From: Ypsolopha sequella
Taxonomy: Eukaryota; Arthropoda; Insecta; Lepidoptera; Ypsolophidae
DNA length: 64,000 nt
Direction of reading: 5' to 3'
NCBI GenBank assembly: GCA_934047225.1
Contig: OW204011.1
Location: 14,210,339-14,274,338 of the forward strand
Position numbers and translations under genes: made by a program. Numbering within the stretch: the stretch's first letter is position 1; each line of letters begins with the position of its first letter. Of this stretch, positions 29,371 to 42,189 are shown one piece after another. The notes beneath the pieces were generated by a model, which did not search any database, was not told the DNA's origin, and saw only the letters and a list, made by a program, of their open reading frames with translations.

Positions 29371-29984
29371 ATTGAGCAAAAAAATGCGTTAAGTCTGACT
29401 TAGTCTGGCTATCAAAAATAAGTTACGTTTTTACCACTGGCGACCCCAAAAATAATGTAACTTCACAAAGTTTACTTTTTACAAGAGAAATCATTTTTGC
29501 AGAATGACGCCAAACCGCCGCAGTCACTCATGTCGCGACATGTCGTCATTTCTCGTGTTTAATGCACACGCATCGCCGCAGCGATGAAATCTGCAACGGG
29601 TTGTGGCGATGGATTTGTGTTAAACGACAATTTTTACCTGTCAAAATGACAGATAACATATTACAGAGCCAAAACCTTATTTGTTCCCGTGGGCCAAAAT
29701 AAAATGGTTTCTTTATTCACTGTGTGACAGTCTTCGCCAACGATTTATAATAATAATTAAATAAAATACATTTGTTAATTTTAACATTGTGTAAATTCTC
29801 ATTTTTTTTTTTTTAGTTTTATCTTTTTAGTACATATAGATTATTGTTTATATCTCTTTTTATTGTGTAAATGTTCAATTTTTTATAAGTGGTAACTTCA
29901 CTGGCATGTGTATTTAGTTTTATGTTTCAATTTTTTATGTATAAGTTAATGCTGTATGTTTTTTTTAAACAAATAAACTAATTA
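29371..29984. other. Spacer, no supported feature
   Basis: AT-rich with a mixed segment near 29500-29650 (GTCGCGACATGTCGTCATTT). No coding or repeat match recognised inside the window. Confidence 0.3.
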
Positions 29985-30082
29985 AACTAATTAAATCTGC
30001 TTTACCTATTGTGAGTTACCAGTTAACGCCCCAGGTTAACTAGAAGAAAATGCTAAATAGCATTAAGTTCGCCTCTGTTCAG
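29985..30082 (+). repeat. Left half of composite repeat, interrupted by the 5.4-kb island
   Basis: AAATCTGCTTTACCTATTGT to TTAAGTTCGCCTCTGT matches 14276-14372. The continuation of that repeat resumes at 35463. Confidence 0.7.
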
Positions 30083-30840
30083 CGGCCCTAGAACGAGCGC
30101 ACACAAAGCAAACAGTTTGAAAGAAAAAACTTCTATCAAACCTCATTTCTTAGATTGACACACCAAAAAAAGTATCTTTTATTTCCGTTTTGCTTCAAAA
30201 CGCATTATCTCTGATTATTGGTCAAGTACGGCTTTGTTTTACTCCTTCGTTCATTCTGAAAGCAAGCTTTTTGTTTACTTCCGTAGATCGCGGTCATTTT
30301 TGACAACCGTTTGAATAGTCGTTGGACGGGTCAAAAGCTTTATGCTTTTGCTTTATAGCTCTCAAAAACAGTGACCAAATTGGATGCCTTTTTAAAAAAT
30401 CGTGTGTCTTCTTGTTATAAAATTGAGGTGTTTAAGCTCATGTAAGTAAATTATTAGAGTTTTATTGTATTCATTAATGTCCTACCTACGTGTATCACTA
30501 AGTATACGTAAATATTTGTTTTATTTGCAGTCATTAAAAGTCGTTTTGTTTTAGCCTATCAAAAGTGTATTTAAATTACCCTTGTCATCAAGTTTTTACT
30601 ATTTAGAAGGAATTTCATAATTATATTAGTGCTTACAATTTACTATAACACACTAATCCTTTATTTTATTCACTTTCAAGGATAACCTCAAAATCGTATT
30701 TTTTTTCCAAGTACTTACTTTTTCCTAATTAAATGGTTTGTTTTGTTTTATTATATATATACAATATATATAGTATATGTGAATATTGCTTAAACTGGTT
30801 TGATCTGAATATATACAACATATTGTTTCATTGTTCATTA

Positions 30841-32028
30841 CAGGTCTGTGACAGTGATTTAAAGTTCTTGAATGTGAATGCCAAGTTTTGGGGGTGCTAC
30901 AAATGACCATGCCATATGGGGTTTGAGCTTCATCAAGGAGCACATGAAGAATCTATATAGAGCTGCTGAATGAACATGGCTTCTCGGTAAGTGTGATTAA
31001 AGCTGACTGTGTTAATTTACAATCAAATGATTAACATACTTATCATCCATCCATCAGCCTAGTTCGTCCACTGCTGGACATAAGCTTTTCCAGGACTTTG
31101 CCACTCCCGGCGGTCATCCTGGAAGAATTGCCCATACTCACACACGCTGAAGAGGCGGGTTGGTGAGCGCGGTCCCGGAACCTTCGCACCAGTGACGCCG
31201 CTGCCCGTCACCAATCTGTTCTATATAAGACCTGGCTATTAGGGATGGAAATACCGCCATCCATTTGTCCCAGGCATGGTGGGCCTCCTGGTTTTTTGCC
31301 TGTGAGCTGTCCTCTTACTCTCCCCCAAATTACTTCGAGGGGGTCTCCAAGTAAAATGGTGGTACCTCCACAGTCGAGCCCGGCATCAGCTCTACCACCT
31401 CTAAATCTTGCGTGAGTTTATTAATTTTATCTGGAAGAGCATAGTTAATGAGTCCATCAGCCCTGCTTCTGTATAATATGTAGTCGTGTACCTATTGTAT
31501 TTTAAGGCTATGTTTGTTTAGTCCATAGATGTATCTTGTCAAAATAAAATATGCCCTATACTGCCCCATCTGAATGTGCCACCTGTATTGATTAATAAAA
31601 TAACTAACACCATGTATTTTCCTTACAGGTGACAGCGGCTATAATTGAGATCCCTATACTTCATGCAGCACCAGGGTCACACCACACTCAACATGAAAAC
31701 GCGCAACACCATTAAATGCGCATTTGGTGTTCTTAAGATCAGATTTCAAAGTATATTAGGACAGAGAGTCTTATACTACCACCCGGACTATGTGGCCGAA
31801 ATTGTGAAAGCGTGTTGTGTTTTGCACAACATGCTCATTATTAGTAGGGGCATGCCCAAAGAGGAGGACGAGTATGACGCTGACCAAAGGGTACCACACC
31901 TCGACTATGTTGAAGACAACGGGGCGCCTGAGCTGGTTGTTGGTAGAGCGGTATGCGCTCGACTAATCATCGTCTTTTCCCATAAAATGTATTTCAGTAC
32001 TAGTTTATTTAAGTATTTTGTTATTTAG
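30841..32028 (+). pseudogene. PIF/Harbinger transposase remnant (HARBI1-like), interrupted
   Basis: After an acceptor-like CATTACAG, a frame starts VCDSDLKFLNVNAKFWG, then shifts by one base into a block with NDHAIWGLSFIKEHM, the first-Asp region of Harbinger nucleases. A LINE tail occupies 31050-31410. The frame at 31645-32028 then resumes with the C-terminal part: NTIKCAFGVLKIRFQSILGQ followed by HPDYVAEIVKACCVLHNMLI, including the conserved late catalytic region. The middle GDSGY-type segment is missing. A frameshift, a deletion and an insertion show it is dead. Confidence 0.7.
31050..31412 (-). mobile_element. LINE (RTE-like) 3' end fragment
   Basis: The reverse complement of this block matches 39880-40262 (GGTAGAGCTGATGCCGGGCT... 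CCAGCAGTGGACGAACTAGG, CTGATGGATGG tail). It lies inside the Harbinger remnant. Confidence 0.75.
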
Positions 32029-32800
32029 ATTAACATGACCATGTAACTTTTTTAGTTCCTATATATTTTAGATAAACATGACATGTAACTTTTTTAGTTC
32101 CTATATTTAAATGGAAATGCATATTATATTAGACATTAATTAATAAAAAAAAAATAGGAAAAATTAAATTTCTAGCACCATAGGTATTTCTAATATAAGA
32201 GTTTTTATTCAGATATGGTCGAAAGCCCTTAATATTACGTAAAATAAAATCATTCGACTGATGACGGCCCCATACCGAGGGCCGAAATATATCGAGTTAT
32301 AATTTTTTTTATTGTTTTAATAATAAATTTAATAATCAAAAGCTCGTAAAAGTTAAATATAATATATTTATAAACGTAAAATAAAAAACCAATACATGCA
32401 AGTCATACAAAATTTATTAAAACACATAGATATATTTAGTACTTAGGTTCATAAAATTTTAATCCTGGAAAGTAATTTTATAAATAAATAAAAATCTTTT
32501 ATTTCAGAGACAAGCTCCATATTGTGTTAGTAACAGATTAGATACTTATTTACTATGTTAGTAACAGGCAATTTAAAACAAAACAAATAATTGAAATAGA
32601 AAACTATAAAGAGACGCTAAGGAAAGGGCTTCATAAACCCTGCCCTTCTCGTCTCTTTAATAAGATTGACACTAGTCCAGTGCTTCATAAAAGCACAGTC
32701 CGCATCCAGTATGGCCGCTACCACCTGTAGAAGACTGTTGGAGCTGCTCTGCACTCTATGCATCAGGGATGCGGTTCGCAGCCTAACGATAGTAGAGAAG
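32029..32800. other. AT-rich spacer inside the island
   Basis: No coding domain. A short direct repeat (AACATGACATGTAACTTTTT type) occurs at 32033-32100. A T-rich tract follows. Confidence 0.3.
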
Positions 32801-33690
32801 CTATCCCTGATACACTGCAGTACCGTCGCAGCCCCAACAGCGCTCTAAAAGCATTATTGTATTGAGTGTGCCACATATGCCTTTTTCGTATAGTTCACAC
32901 ATAGGTCGCAAATAGGCTGTTTTTGTACAACGTGCAAATCTACGGGATAGCATATTTGATCTTACGGACAAGGCTCTACACTCTCCTTCAATGTCCAAAT
33001 CATCCCTAAGCGTCTCGCTAACCCAGTGAGCCTTAAAACTTTGAACTTGCTTAAGAGGAACGCCATTTAGCATGACAGGAGGAATTTTACAAGTTTTATT
33101 TATTTCTAAATCTAGAAATAAGGCATACACAGGTGTATTTCTGGCTGTGTAGTACTGGACAGTCTGCTTGAGACAGAGGACCGCAGTTTCGGTGGACAAA
33201 CTGAGCCAACGTGTAATTTGACATGCCTACATAACTGTTGGTCAAGCAACCTGTCCAGCACCTTAGCCATAATGGTTGCCAATGAGATCGGTCTGTAATT
33301 GTTTTTATCACTTGAACAACCTGTTTTATTTTTAACTATAGGCACTAAAGTTTTTAACATATCAGGTAAGTAGTTGTGACTTAAACAAAGGGAGAAAAAC
33401 ATGGCTAAAACTCGTGGCAAATGTATACCTGCAAATTGCAGATGTTCAATACTCAAATGATCATGCCCAGGATGTGCCCAGGTGATTTACCTCGAGTAAT
33501 TTTACTTATTATAGATCTTATTTCACTTGCTGTAATGACTACCACCTTTTTATCCCGAGAACCACTAGAACAATGCACCATGTCTTCCTCCTTAGACATG
33601 TCCAAAGGTGACTCAACCTTAAAATTATTTTTGAACATTTCAGCTATCTACAACATATCATTCAGGCCTTCAACACTCACCAGAATGTGA
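32801..33690 (-). pseudogene. LINE reverse transcriptase remnant (CR1/jockey-like) with internal deletion
   Basis: On the minus strand, 33638 to 33456 has a frame with ISKITRGKSPG. Then 33456-33240 contains LPDMLKTLVPIVKNKTGCSS and NNYRPISLATIMAKVLDRLL, the start of the RT domain. The next frame gives ETAVLCLKQTVQYYTARNTP and VYALFLDLE, the first catalytic Asp region. It jumps directly to NGVPLKQVQSFKAH, a segment normally far downstream, so the FxDD active site is deleted. Frameshifts separate the pieces. Confidence 0.75.
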
Positions 33691-33726
33691 CAGATAAATG
33701 AAAAATTTATCTGCTATTGTAACATT

Positions 33727-35112
33727 TTACCTTTCAAGGGAATTTGGAAATAAACTCTTCATATTTAATTTATAAGCTTTATTACTACTTTCATCTTTAT
33801 AAAAGTCTCTTAGGTATTGAAAACAGGCAACTTTTTTGTCACCTGTCTCAAAATCGGGATATACAAAGGATTTGAGATTATCTTTTAAGTTTAGCCAATT
33901 ATTCTGTATGTTTTTAATTATGTGAACAAAGTCATAGAGCATGTAAATCACTTCTCCTGGAAAAGTAGGGTTCAGCATGGAAATTTCAGACGACAAGGAG
34001 TTAAAAACAATCTGATTGACCCTGTTGTTATCAGTGATTATGGACAATATTTTGAATCCTTTACCTTGAATAAAAGATATAACATCAACAACAACCACAT
34101 TTTAAATCTTTTCCAAGCATGGACTGAACGGGCTAAAGTTTAACAACATTAGAACATTAGAACTTTTGTAATTAAGGCCGCCTTTGATATACATTTCATC
34201 AATAACTAAATTCACAAACTTGTCTTCACTACACGAAGTTTTAACCATATGTGACAATTAGTGATCATTACCCAATGTTGAGTGAGGTTTTAAAGTTAGA
34301 GAGCAGGTTATGTGTTGCAAGTACCTTTTTGTAGGGAGCAATAGATAGTCCCGTAGCAAGTTATAAGCAGAGCTAAGTGTATTGGAGTTTTTTTACGTTT
34401 AACAATGCAAGTTGATCTTTAATTAGACTTAGACTGTATTCTGTCATCATCACTTACTTACAATATTAAAAACAGCCTTTTGTATGGAAAACTATGGTGA
34501 AGTAGAGCTTAGAGGACATTCGTTATGTCTACATCTAGACAAGATATTTTCAATATGTGACCACCTACTTAGTGTAAGTCCATCGGGGAGAATCCATCTG
34601 AGCTCATTTGGCGACAGACAACTGATTCTTGCCTAAAACACTTTCACTTTTAAATTGCTGTCACCAATAAAACTACATTTCACATAATGCATATCATTTT
34701 CCTCACTTGCAAAGTCTAACTGAAATAGACATATCTTGTCAGACAATATCTTCGAGTCCCAAACATTGCTTAGTGCACTGATATTCGATTTGAAAGCTTC
34801 ATATGTTTCAATCACATCACTTTTCAAGAACTTTTGGGTAGCGTCCTCATGGCGTTCTTGCTCCTTTAGGTGTTGGAGTGACGGGCCAGGCCGTGGAGTC
34901 ACCTTTGGTTGAGTGAGATATGAAGGCAAATTGGGAAACATGTTAGGAACGGCACCTTTTCTTAATTTTGGATTCTTCAAAACCTGATTTCTTGCTATTC
35001 CTTCATTATCTATGATTTTCTCCTTCTGTACAGTGTTGTCATCCAGGTACGCAGCAGCGACGAGGAATCTCTGAAATAAACATAACCTCAAATTAGTATG
35101 CCATATAATCAA
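33727..35112 (-). pseudogene. P-element/THAP9-like transposase remnant
   Basis: On the minus strand, after the acceptor TTTATTTCAG near 35072, a frame of about 145 residues contains KGAVPNMFPNLPSYL, matching the end of a THAP DNA-binding domain (AVPTIF box). It ends at 34633. After about 530 bases with no good frame, 34098 to 33727 encodes IITDNNRVNQIVFNSLS, PTFPGEVIYMLYDFVHIIKN and IQNNWLNLKD, typical of the P/THAP9 catalytic region. It ends LFPNSLE, where a LINE abuts. The THAP zinc finger and the C-terminus are missing, so it is dead. Confidence 0.7.
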
Positions 35113-35462
35113 TCATGTCTAAATTACAGCATGAACTATGTTAATTTTCTTACCTTGATATGCAACCGAATACTGGATTAATTATTTTCAGATTAATTAC
35201 TAAAACTGTGTAAAAATTTTTCACTTCGCTGATAAAAGCGGGAGATTTGACGTTTCATTGCTGTTTTTGTCTATGCAGTTTTTTTTTTCGAGTGAATGGT
35301 TGTGTGGTAGTTTGCTGCCAAACGCAAAACGATCGTAATCTGAAAAAGTGTGCGCAATCTACGGATTAAAAAAAAGAAAGCATTAAAGCTTTGAAGCAAA
35401 CTTTTAAGAGTAAAGCAAAAAGCCTCCTGTTTGCTTTGTTGGCTGTGGTAAGGCCGCAGACA

Positions 35463-35935
35463 TAACTTGTTATTGTGCAATAAAGTAAGCACGCTGCAAT
35501 AAGGAAGAGGAGTTGCCAATAGTTCAATTATTAATTTAGTGACACTGCGCGGGATACAAGGAAGGATGGCTCCGCCGATCCACCAATCACAGAGCCCCAG
35601 AGCACATGCCACCAATCGAAATCGACCTTTAGTGACGTCATGGCCGAATTGATCGTAACATGGCTCCATTCTAGCACCGACTCCTTTACCTTATTTGCTT
35701 CGTGGGTCACGCTGTTCTCAGTTTGCGAGAGTGTTGCATGCGCCAGAGCACCCCGCGGAGCTTGATGACGTAGAGATTTTCTCGCAAAAATCAAAGTGAA
35801 TCTTAGCTGTTAATATCTATTTTGTTATTATGGTCTCTCTGAAGAGGCAAAATGTTTTAATTTTTATGTCCCTATATCTACCTACATAACCCTAAAATGT
35901 TGTTGACGAAATTAATAATAATGCTCGTTCAGAAC
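35463..35935 (+). repeat. Right half of the interrupted composite repeat
   Basis: Matches 14385-14900 (TTGTTATTGTGCAATAAAGT; TTAGTGACGTCATGGCCGAA; TGTTAATATCTATTTTGTTA), with small indels. Confidence 0.75.
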
Positions 35936-36350
35936 GAGCACGAGAGCGCGTCGTTGTGATGTTTTTAGACACTAGGGATGGGAAAAAGTTCCTAGGGATG
36001 TATTTTGACATTTTTGACCCTGACACTAGGGATGGGAAAAATTTACATTTTACAGAACGTGCACGCGAGCGCGAAGTTCGTAGTGATGTACTTGGACACT
36101 TCTTCTTCTTCTTGGGGGTGCCATATCCTAGCGGATGTCGGCGACCACCACACGAAACTCTTCTCTATTCTGTGCCAGTCTGCAGAGACTGGCAGCGTCT
36201 TTTATGTTAGTCCAAGTTTTTACGTTATCACTCCATGTCATCCGCCTTCTCCCCCTTCCCCGTTTTCCGTCCATTTTCCCTTCTAAAACCTGGACACTAG
36301 GGATGGGAAAAAGTTCCTAGGGATGTACTTGGACATTTTCGACTTTGACA
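35936..36350. repeat. Short direct repeats split by a LINE tail
   Basis: A unit with GACACTAGGGATGGGAAAAA occurs three times (35968, 36022, 36293). A LINE 3' end (36094-36288, minus strand; TTCTTCTTCTTGGGGGTGCC start) is inserted between the second and third, flanked by a TGGACACT duplication. Confidence 0.55.
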
Positions 36351-37751
36351 CTATTTATTATATATTTAATAATATCTTACCATGGCGATGAGAAGAGCTA
36401 CTTTTAGAGACTGCATTCTTTCAATGCTTACTTTTTTCACTGAATCAAAAAGTTAATTAGCCGCGCTGGCTCTTCTAAACGTTTCAGTGGCGTTGTCATC
36501 TTGAAAATATTTTAACAAGTTTTGCAAATTATAATTTACATTTATTTATTTAACCTTCAAGCGGTCGCGCGGCGTCGGATCGACCGACATGAAAAAATAC
36601 TCCTTCATTAGATCGTACTTTGCTACTCGTAGTGCTTACCAGTTTTAGTAATAGAAATAGAAATAGAAATATATTTATTTGCCACAAAATCAAAACACAA
36701 AAAAAAATTAATTAATTAATTTGTACATATTTTGTTAACAACATGGACCAATCTCAGCATTTGCTATAAGCTAAAAACGTTACAGCGCTGATTTTCAGAT
36801 TGTGATGTGTTTATCACGCACACAAATAAACTGTTTCTTCCATTCCCCGCATGCCCCAAGCCGCGCAGACGGCTTTTGTTTCAGTTGCGCGGGACCATAC
36901 TGCATGTCTTTGCAGTGAATGTTACAATGACGATGAAAATTACGGTGAAGAAGAAGATTAGTAGTGTCTAATCTGTCAAAACCCCATTATTAGTTTGGAG
37001 TTCAGTTTTGTATTATATAAGTTTTTGTTCACCTCAGTCACCAACTAGATGGCGTTGTGGGTATTCTACATCGCGATATCGATTGTTCTTTAACATTACC
37101 AGTAGTCATTCCGAGTATCATTTTGTAAACCAACCATTTCAACCCATTCAACCTATCAATACACCTGTTATTATATTCTTTTCATTTTATCACACGGTGT
37201 TTCATTATAAGGTCATTGGTTTGTTTTAAATACTTAAAAATCAATAATTATTTTATTATTTTTGTTCTATTATGCTTGAAAATTAAGTAGGTCGAAACGA
37301 TTACGCGCGATCGTTGCCGTTACATTTCGAGTAGTAAGTTTTGCACTTATCAAAAGTGCATCCAGGCATTTTCAGCGTAAAACAACAATAATCACTCGGG
37401 TATAATGCACAGCTATCCTCCAAGACGTTCCGCGAGCGACTAGAGCGAACTGCTACGATTTGTGTTAGTTTTGCTCTGCCACTTATCGAGGCCCGGTACC
37501 ATGTCTATGTATGCTTAGTCAAAGGTTAGAGGTATATGCCCGAAAAGGTGGAGGTGCTCAATCTGCATGATTAAGTTTAACGATGGTGAAACCGGTATAC
37601 ACCTCTCTACACCCTGTTGTGTAAACTTTCAGTTCTTTTTTGTAGATATATTATTTTTAATAAAATTACAATTTAAATATTAAAAGTGGTTTTGAAAAGA
37701 AAAAACAACGATTGTTTATGCAAAATGATACCTACACATATTTTATTATAG
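36351..37751. other. Spacer with possible piggyBac-like relic
   Basis: TTAACCTTCAAGCGGTCGCG near 36551 resembles piggyBac-type termini. A LINE tail (GAAATA repeats) lies near 36650-36715. A plus frame ending near 36961 (TACLCSECYNDDENYGEEED) has a Cys pair and acidic end that could be a transposase C-terminus, but this is a guess. No other gene seen. Confidence 0.3.
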
Positions 37752-38199
37752 CATAGACTAAGACTATTACTATTACTACGTATAGACCGACAACTCCCAT
37801 ACATCAAGGCGTAGCTAATTTTTTACGCGCCTTTACAACAATAGGTGTCGCCAAGTGTTGCAAATAAGCATAATTTGTTTAATTGGCTGCAAGTGAACTC
37901 TCATGGTTACCAAGTAAACATATGGCTGTAGTAGCTTTGCTTAGAAAAACTAGATGGCGCTAAATTGGCAACACTAACAGTGAATATTTCAGCGCCATCT
38001 ACTATCGAAGTGGGAATTATTTTTATGTTACGTGACATCGCTGTGCCACAGGCGTCACCAATTGGTTCTTTTTAGCATCGTGCTCGTCCAGAGGATTTAG
38101 CAACGCCATCTAGATTTCGTTAGAATTTTACACCTTTTTTGCGGCTAAAAACTGATTTATGGAAACTGCTAGTTTATCCATAGTAATACTTAGTCTATG
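37752..38199. mobile_element. MITE with CATAGACTAAG termini, copy 1
   Basis: CATAGACTAAG at left and CTTAGTCTATG at right are perfect inverted termini. The interior (CTAGATGGCGCTAA, GCCATCTACTATCGAAGTGG) recurs at 46209-47054 and 52448-52915. Non-coding. Confidence 0.8.
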
Positions 38200-39315
38200 A
38201 TTATAGGCACAAGGTTTTCAAACCCTGCGTTCTGCTAAAATTTTCCAAGATATCGATAACGAGTATATCACCATCGGTTATTGTAGACCTCATACTAAAG
38301 GAAAGAAGCTGCTAAATTCTAATAAAAGACTTTTCTTTCTAACATCCTCCTTTATTACATCCAATAAATAATAAAGTTTATAGTCAATAATTAATTTATC
38401 ATTTTAAATCAATAGTAATAAAAAGCGCATACGATGCCTCTCTAAGCGTTCTCACTCGATACCGCGAAGCAATTTGCTGAAATTTTAGTTAAGAACTTAG
38501 ACATTTTAACTTTGGATTCATTTAATTAAAGTTTAATTCATCAAAATGTATACATGTACTATTCGTAACTAAAATCTCAGATTTTATAAGGTACATTAAC
38601 TTAAAGCTATGCAGACATTTATATCTAAGCAATCCTTAAAATATTTCATTTACAGATTCTACCAAGAATATATTAAATTATAGAATTATTTTTTATTGTA
38701 TCATAATAAAGCCTGCGAAAAACAAATTAAATCCCAGCGAACTGCTGCACTTTGTTAAAACATCTGAGCAGCGGCAAAATTAGCTATCGAAAAATATACT
38801 AATTTAACTGAGTAACATCTACCGACAAAATAAATTAAACATAGCTAACTAAAATTTCTTACGACCAACTGGTTTAAATAATAAACCTCCGAATAAATTA
38901 CTAAACTTCCGAAAGAACTTACAGAAATAATATAGTCAACAAACAAAACTATGAACCAAAAGTCTAACGTGTTAGGTTTACATGTAAGATACAATAAGGA
39001 GCCGAGCGCAGCGAAGCGGAGCGAGGCGAGGTCTCTAGTTTTAACAGAATTCATTATATCATAAAAATTAATTTTTATTCGGAGACCTACTGATAAAAAT
39101 AGCTGACAGTAGTTTTCTGAATTTTCAGTATTTCATTCGGTAGTTTTCGTATATTTATTAGCACAGAAGTTTTCGGTAGATTAGTATTTAAAGCAGTAAC
39201 ATTCAGGAATTGAACAGCCTCATTTTTAATTTAGTTTTCGGAGCTTTTATTACTACCCTTTTTTTGTCGGCACTTAGTAAAATATGGTGGACATAGGTTG
39301 AGATAAAACGCTTAA
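38200..39315. other. AT-rich spacer, no gene seen
   Basis: No coding domain or repeat recognised. A purine-rich GCGCAGCGAAGCGGAGCGAG run lies near 39004. Confidence 0.3.
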
Positions 39316-39692
39316 GGGGCTCCACAATGCTAAACATCAGTTTTGCATTGGATTCAGTCCCGTCAATGTAGACAGTAAAAATTTGAAAAAAATATGGTCT
39401 GTTTTTTGACTCCAGACAATTATTAATTACACTTTATAAAATAGCATGGATTTCACGAAAAAAGCGATTCAGTTTCCATTTTTCAAAACCGATTGAAACG
39501 AAACCAACACACGCAGATACTTACTAGAGAAAACCATCTTTATTACATGAAGAAATTTTAGTTTATGTCCTAATGTAGCCACGATTTCAAAATAACTGAA
39601 GCTATGCGTGCGCGAGATCTGAATAGAGCAATATAGACAGTTAAAAAACAATAGCGTTAGAGCAGCACTGAATTTTAGCATGGTGCGGCCGC
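39316..39692. mobile_element. TTAA-flanked MITE, copy 1
   Basis: TTAA duplications at 39312-39315 and 39693-39696 flank GGGGCTCCACAATGCTAAA and an imperfect complement TTTTAGCATGGTGCGGCCGC. The same element lies at 46522-46931 (opposite orientation) and in truncated form at 54944. Non-coding. Confidence 0.85.
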
Positions 39693-39879
39693 TTAAACAG
39701 AACTGTTCTACGTAAATAATGTCATCTTGTCAATAATGAATAAATAATGAAATGAATGAGTAATGAATTGATGAATAATGTCAGTTGTCATATCAGTTTT
39801 GCCGTCTTGGGGCAATTCAACCACAGACTGTCAATGAAAGTCTGTGAATTCAACATGAAAATTATTACAGCTTATGTTT

Positions 39880-40262
39880 CTATAACAGGTGGTAGAGCTG
39901 ATGCCGGGCTCGACTGTGGAGGTACCACCATCTTACTTGGAGACCCCCTCGAAGTGATTCGGGGGAGAGTAAGAGGACAGCTCACAGGCAAAAACCAGGA
40001 GGCCCACCATGCCTGGGAGCGATGGATGGCGGTATATCCATCCCTAATCGCCAGGCCTTATATAGAACGGGCTAGTGACGGGCAGCAGCATCACTGGTGC
40101 AGGGTTCCAGCACCACGATCACCAACCCAGCAGGCAGGCGCCCAGCGTGTGTGAGTATGGGCAATTCTTCCAGGATGACCGCCGGGAGTGGCAAAGTCCT
40201 GGAAAGGCTTATGTCCAGCAGTGGACGAACTAGGCTGATGGATGGATATGTTTCCATAAAAA
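39880..40262 (+). mobile_element. LINE (RTE-like) 3' end
   Basis: A short C-terminal frame (AWERWMAVYPSLIARPYIER) is followed by the 3' tail TATGTCCAGCAGTGGACGAA and CTGATGGATGG. Same family as 31050-31412. Confidence 0.75.
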
Positions 40263-41326
40263 AGAAGAAAATTACGAAACTGGTCGGACAATCGACACAA
40301 CAAATGTAGACTATTCTTACAATCGTTTTTTATTTACTGGTATGTGAATATGTAGGTTCTTTTTATGATATTTTTTTCAATAAAAAAAACAATTCGATGC
40401 GAAATAAAATATACGAATTCTCGGTAGATTCTGTTAATAAAAAGTAATAAATTTTAATACTGATATATTTATTTTACACGTTAGGTCGATAAATGCGTTG
40501 CTCTTAGATATTTTAATCTACTAAAATGATACCAGGGGCAACAAAAACTTTCCAAATGGTAGATTAATATTTTAAGAGGTACGTAGTAAAAAAGGAATGC
40601 TAATTTATTTAAAATGTGTATACGTTAATATAAATACTGTAAGTGGAATATCTAAAAAAACACTTATTTTGATATTTTTGCCTCTATAGACTATGAAATA
40701 TAGTTATCTAAAATACTTCCTAAACTAAAATTTACAGAAACCTTACAGCTATAAATATATTTAACAAAATTGACAATAAATACCATAAATATACGAAATT
40801 ATTATACAAAATGTCAGTCATGTTTTGACATTTTTTGCACTTGGCAACACAGCTTAAATTGAACTTACAAACTAAAAGAGCTGGCAAGTACAATTATGGT
40901 GAAGAAAAATAAAAAAAGTACCACTTAATTTAATACTATCTTCCAGTAAACAACACAACCTTGATACATAACGTTATCGAGATGGTGTTTTTAACTAGAT
41001 ATTACTACTAATTAATTATAAATTAAAAATATTTTAGTACATAATTGAACACATTAAATGCCAAAAGTTTTCCAGGCAACGACAAAAAGCCAAGTGGCAG
41101 TACATTTAAATCCTTCAAATAAGGGCATTAGAAAATACGTTAACTGAGTTTGTATATTCTTAAGATAAATACTTATTTAAAAAAGCCGGCATGGGTAGGC
41201 TATTAGGTATAGTAAAATGTTTAGACCGTTGGTCAGTCTGTCATGTTTAGACCGTTAGTCAGTCTGTCATGTTTTCCGTGTTTTTTTTTTCAAACCACAC
41301 ATAACTCGGTCGTACAAAAACACATG
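40263..41326. other. AT-rich spacer between LINE and slit 3' end
   Basis: No coding domain. A short tandem duplication GTTTAGACCGTT(A/G)GTCAG lies at 41218-41270, just downstream of the slit 3' UTR. Confidence 0.3.
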
Positions 41327-41340
41327 TTTATTAATTTATT
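41327..41340 (-). terminator. slit: slit polyadenylation signals
   Basis: Two AATAAA hexamers on the minus strand (41332-41327 and 41340-41335) lie about 290 nt after the slit stop codon. Confidence 0.5.
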
Positions 41341-41622
41341 CATAAAATTATTGTCTATTGGAGTGTCGTTGGTTTTCTAAGCCCTGTTTCGTTAGTGTTA
41401 CCAGTCTAAATATCATAATCTAAAAACTACCACGACGTAGTAAAAACTACTAATTACGGTAGATTGTTTGATGATTTTATGGCACAAATTCCGTTCAAAT
41501 GGTACAAAGTTGAGTATATTTAACTTTTGGGTGTTCTCTACTGCATGTTTGGTAGAAATTAGTCTCAATAATTGCAATCTCAACGTAATGGCTTGGTGGC
41601 TCGTGCATCCTCCACTGCAGGT

Positions 41623-41730
41623 TTAATGTATGAACGGCGACGATTTCTGACACTTGCGGCCGCACGCACACTTGCGCACAATCTCGATGTCTTTTGTGTA
41701 CCGAGTCCCGTCTGCGCAAACGAGGCGGAT
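41623..41730 (-). CDS. slit: slit last exon: end of C-terminal cystine knot
   Basis: Acceptor CTACAG, then 35 codons and TAA. It encodes IRLVCADGTRYTKDIEIVRK, the pattern CACGRKC, then a short QKSSPFIH tail. Fly Slit ends with a closely similar segment (Cys, IVRKCGC, Cys). This completes the CTCK knot, thought to support dimerisation and matrix binding of Slit. Phase 0 entry matches the preceding exon at 44759-44893. Confidence 0.93.
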   Translation of the reverse strand: MRLVCADGTRYTKDIEIVRKCACGRKCQKSSPFIH

Positions 41731-42189
41731 CTGTAGATACACAAATAATATTTCAATATGCATACAGTAGAACCATTTATATTACACATCCTCACCCCTG
41801 TTTACATACTAGAAAACACCGAGGTCTGTGCTGGAAAACGAGCTGAATCATAAAGTATATTGAGAAACTTAAGGAGAAAATAAGAATCAAAAAATATGTC
41901 CAAGGAATCAGAACCGGAAGCAATTATGGTTGCTATTTTGGCTGTCTATTATTAGGCGGCAGGAAGTAAATAATCTGTCACGGTTCGTATTTACCTATGT
42001 CATGCAAGTAAAATGGAGGTAGCTGAAAACCAGTGCCACCCAAAGTATGTTTTGGATGGCACATAGCTGAGTTACATCCTTTTATCGCGTTGCAATTTTT
42101 TTTATTTGTATTCTCTTTATAAGTTTATATATTTTTTTCTTTGTTAGTTTAAGTATATTTTTTTGTAAACACGGCAAAAATAGCGAGAG

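Larger units (their letters stand above)
30083..35459 (-). mobile_element. P-element/THAP-like transposon island with nested insertions
   Basis: The ends are weak inverted repeats (GCGGCCCTAG...ACAAAGCAAACAG at left; its complement CTGTTTGCTTTGTTG...AGGCCGC at right). The flanks are the two halves of one composite repeat that is continuous at 14276-14900, so about 5.4 kb was inserted. The minus-strand transposase remnant near the right end is P/THAP9-like. A Harbinger remnant and two LINE fragments fill the left part. No exact target duplication was identified, so the ends are approximate. Confidence 0.5.

Noticed and set aside
35956..36320. Small open frames at 36 kb
   Set aside because: They run through short direct repeats and a LINE tail; no conserved motif.
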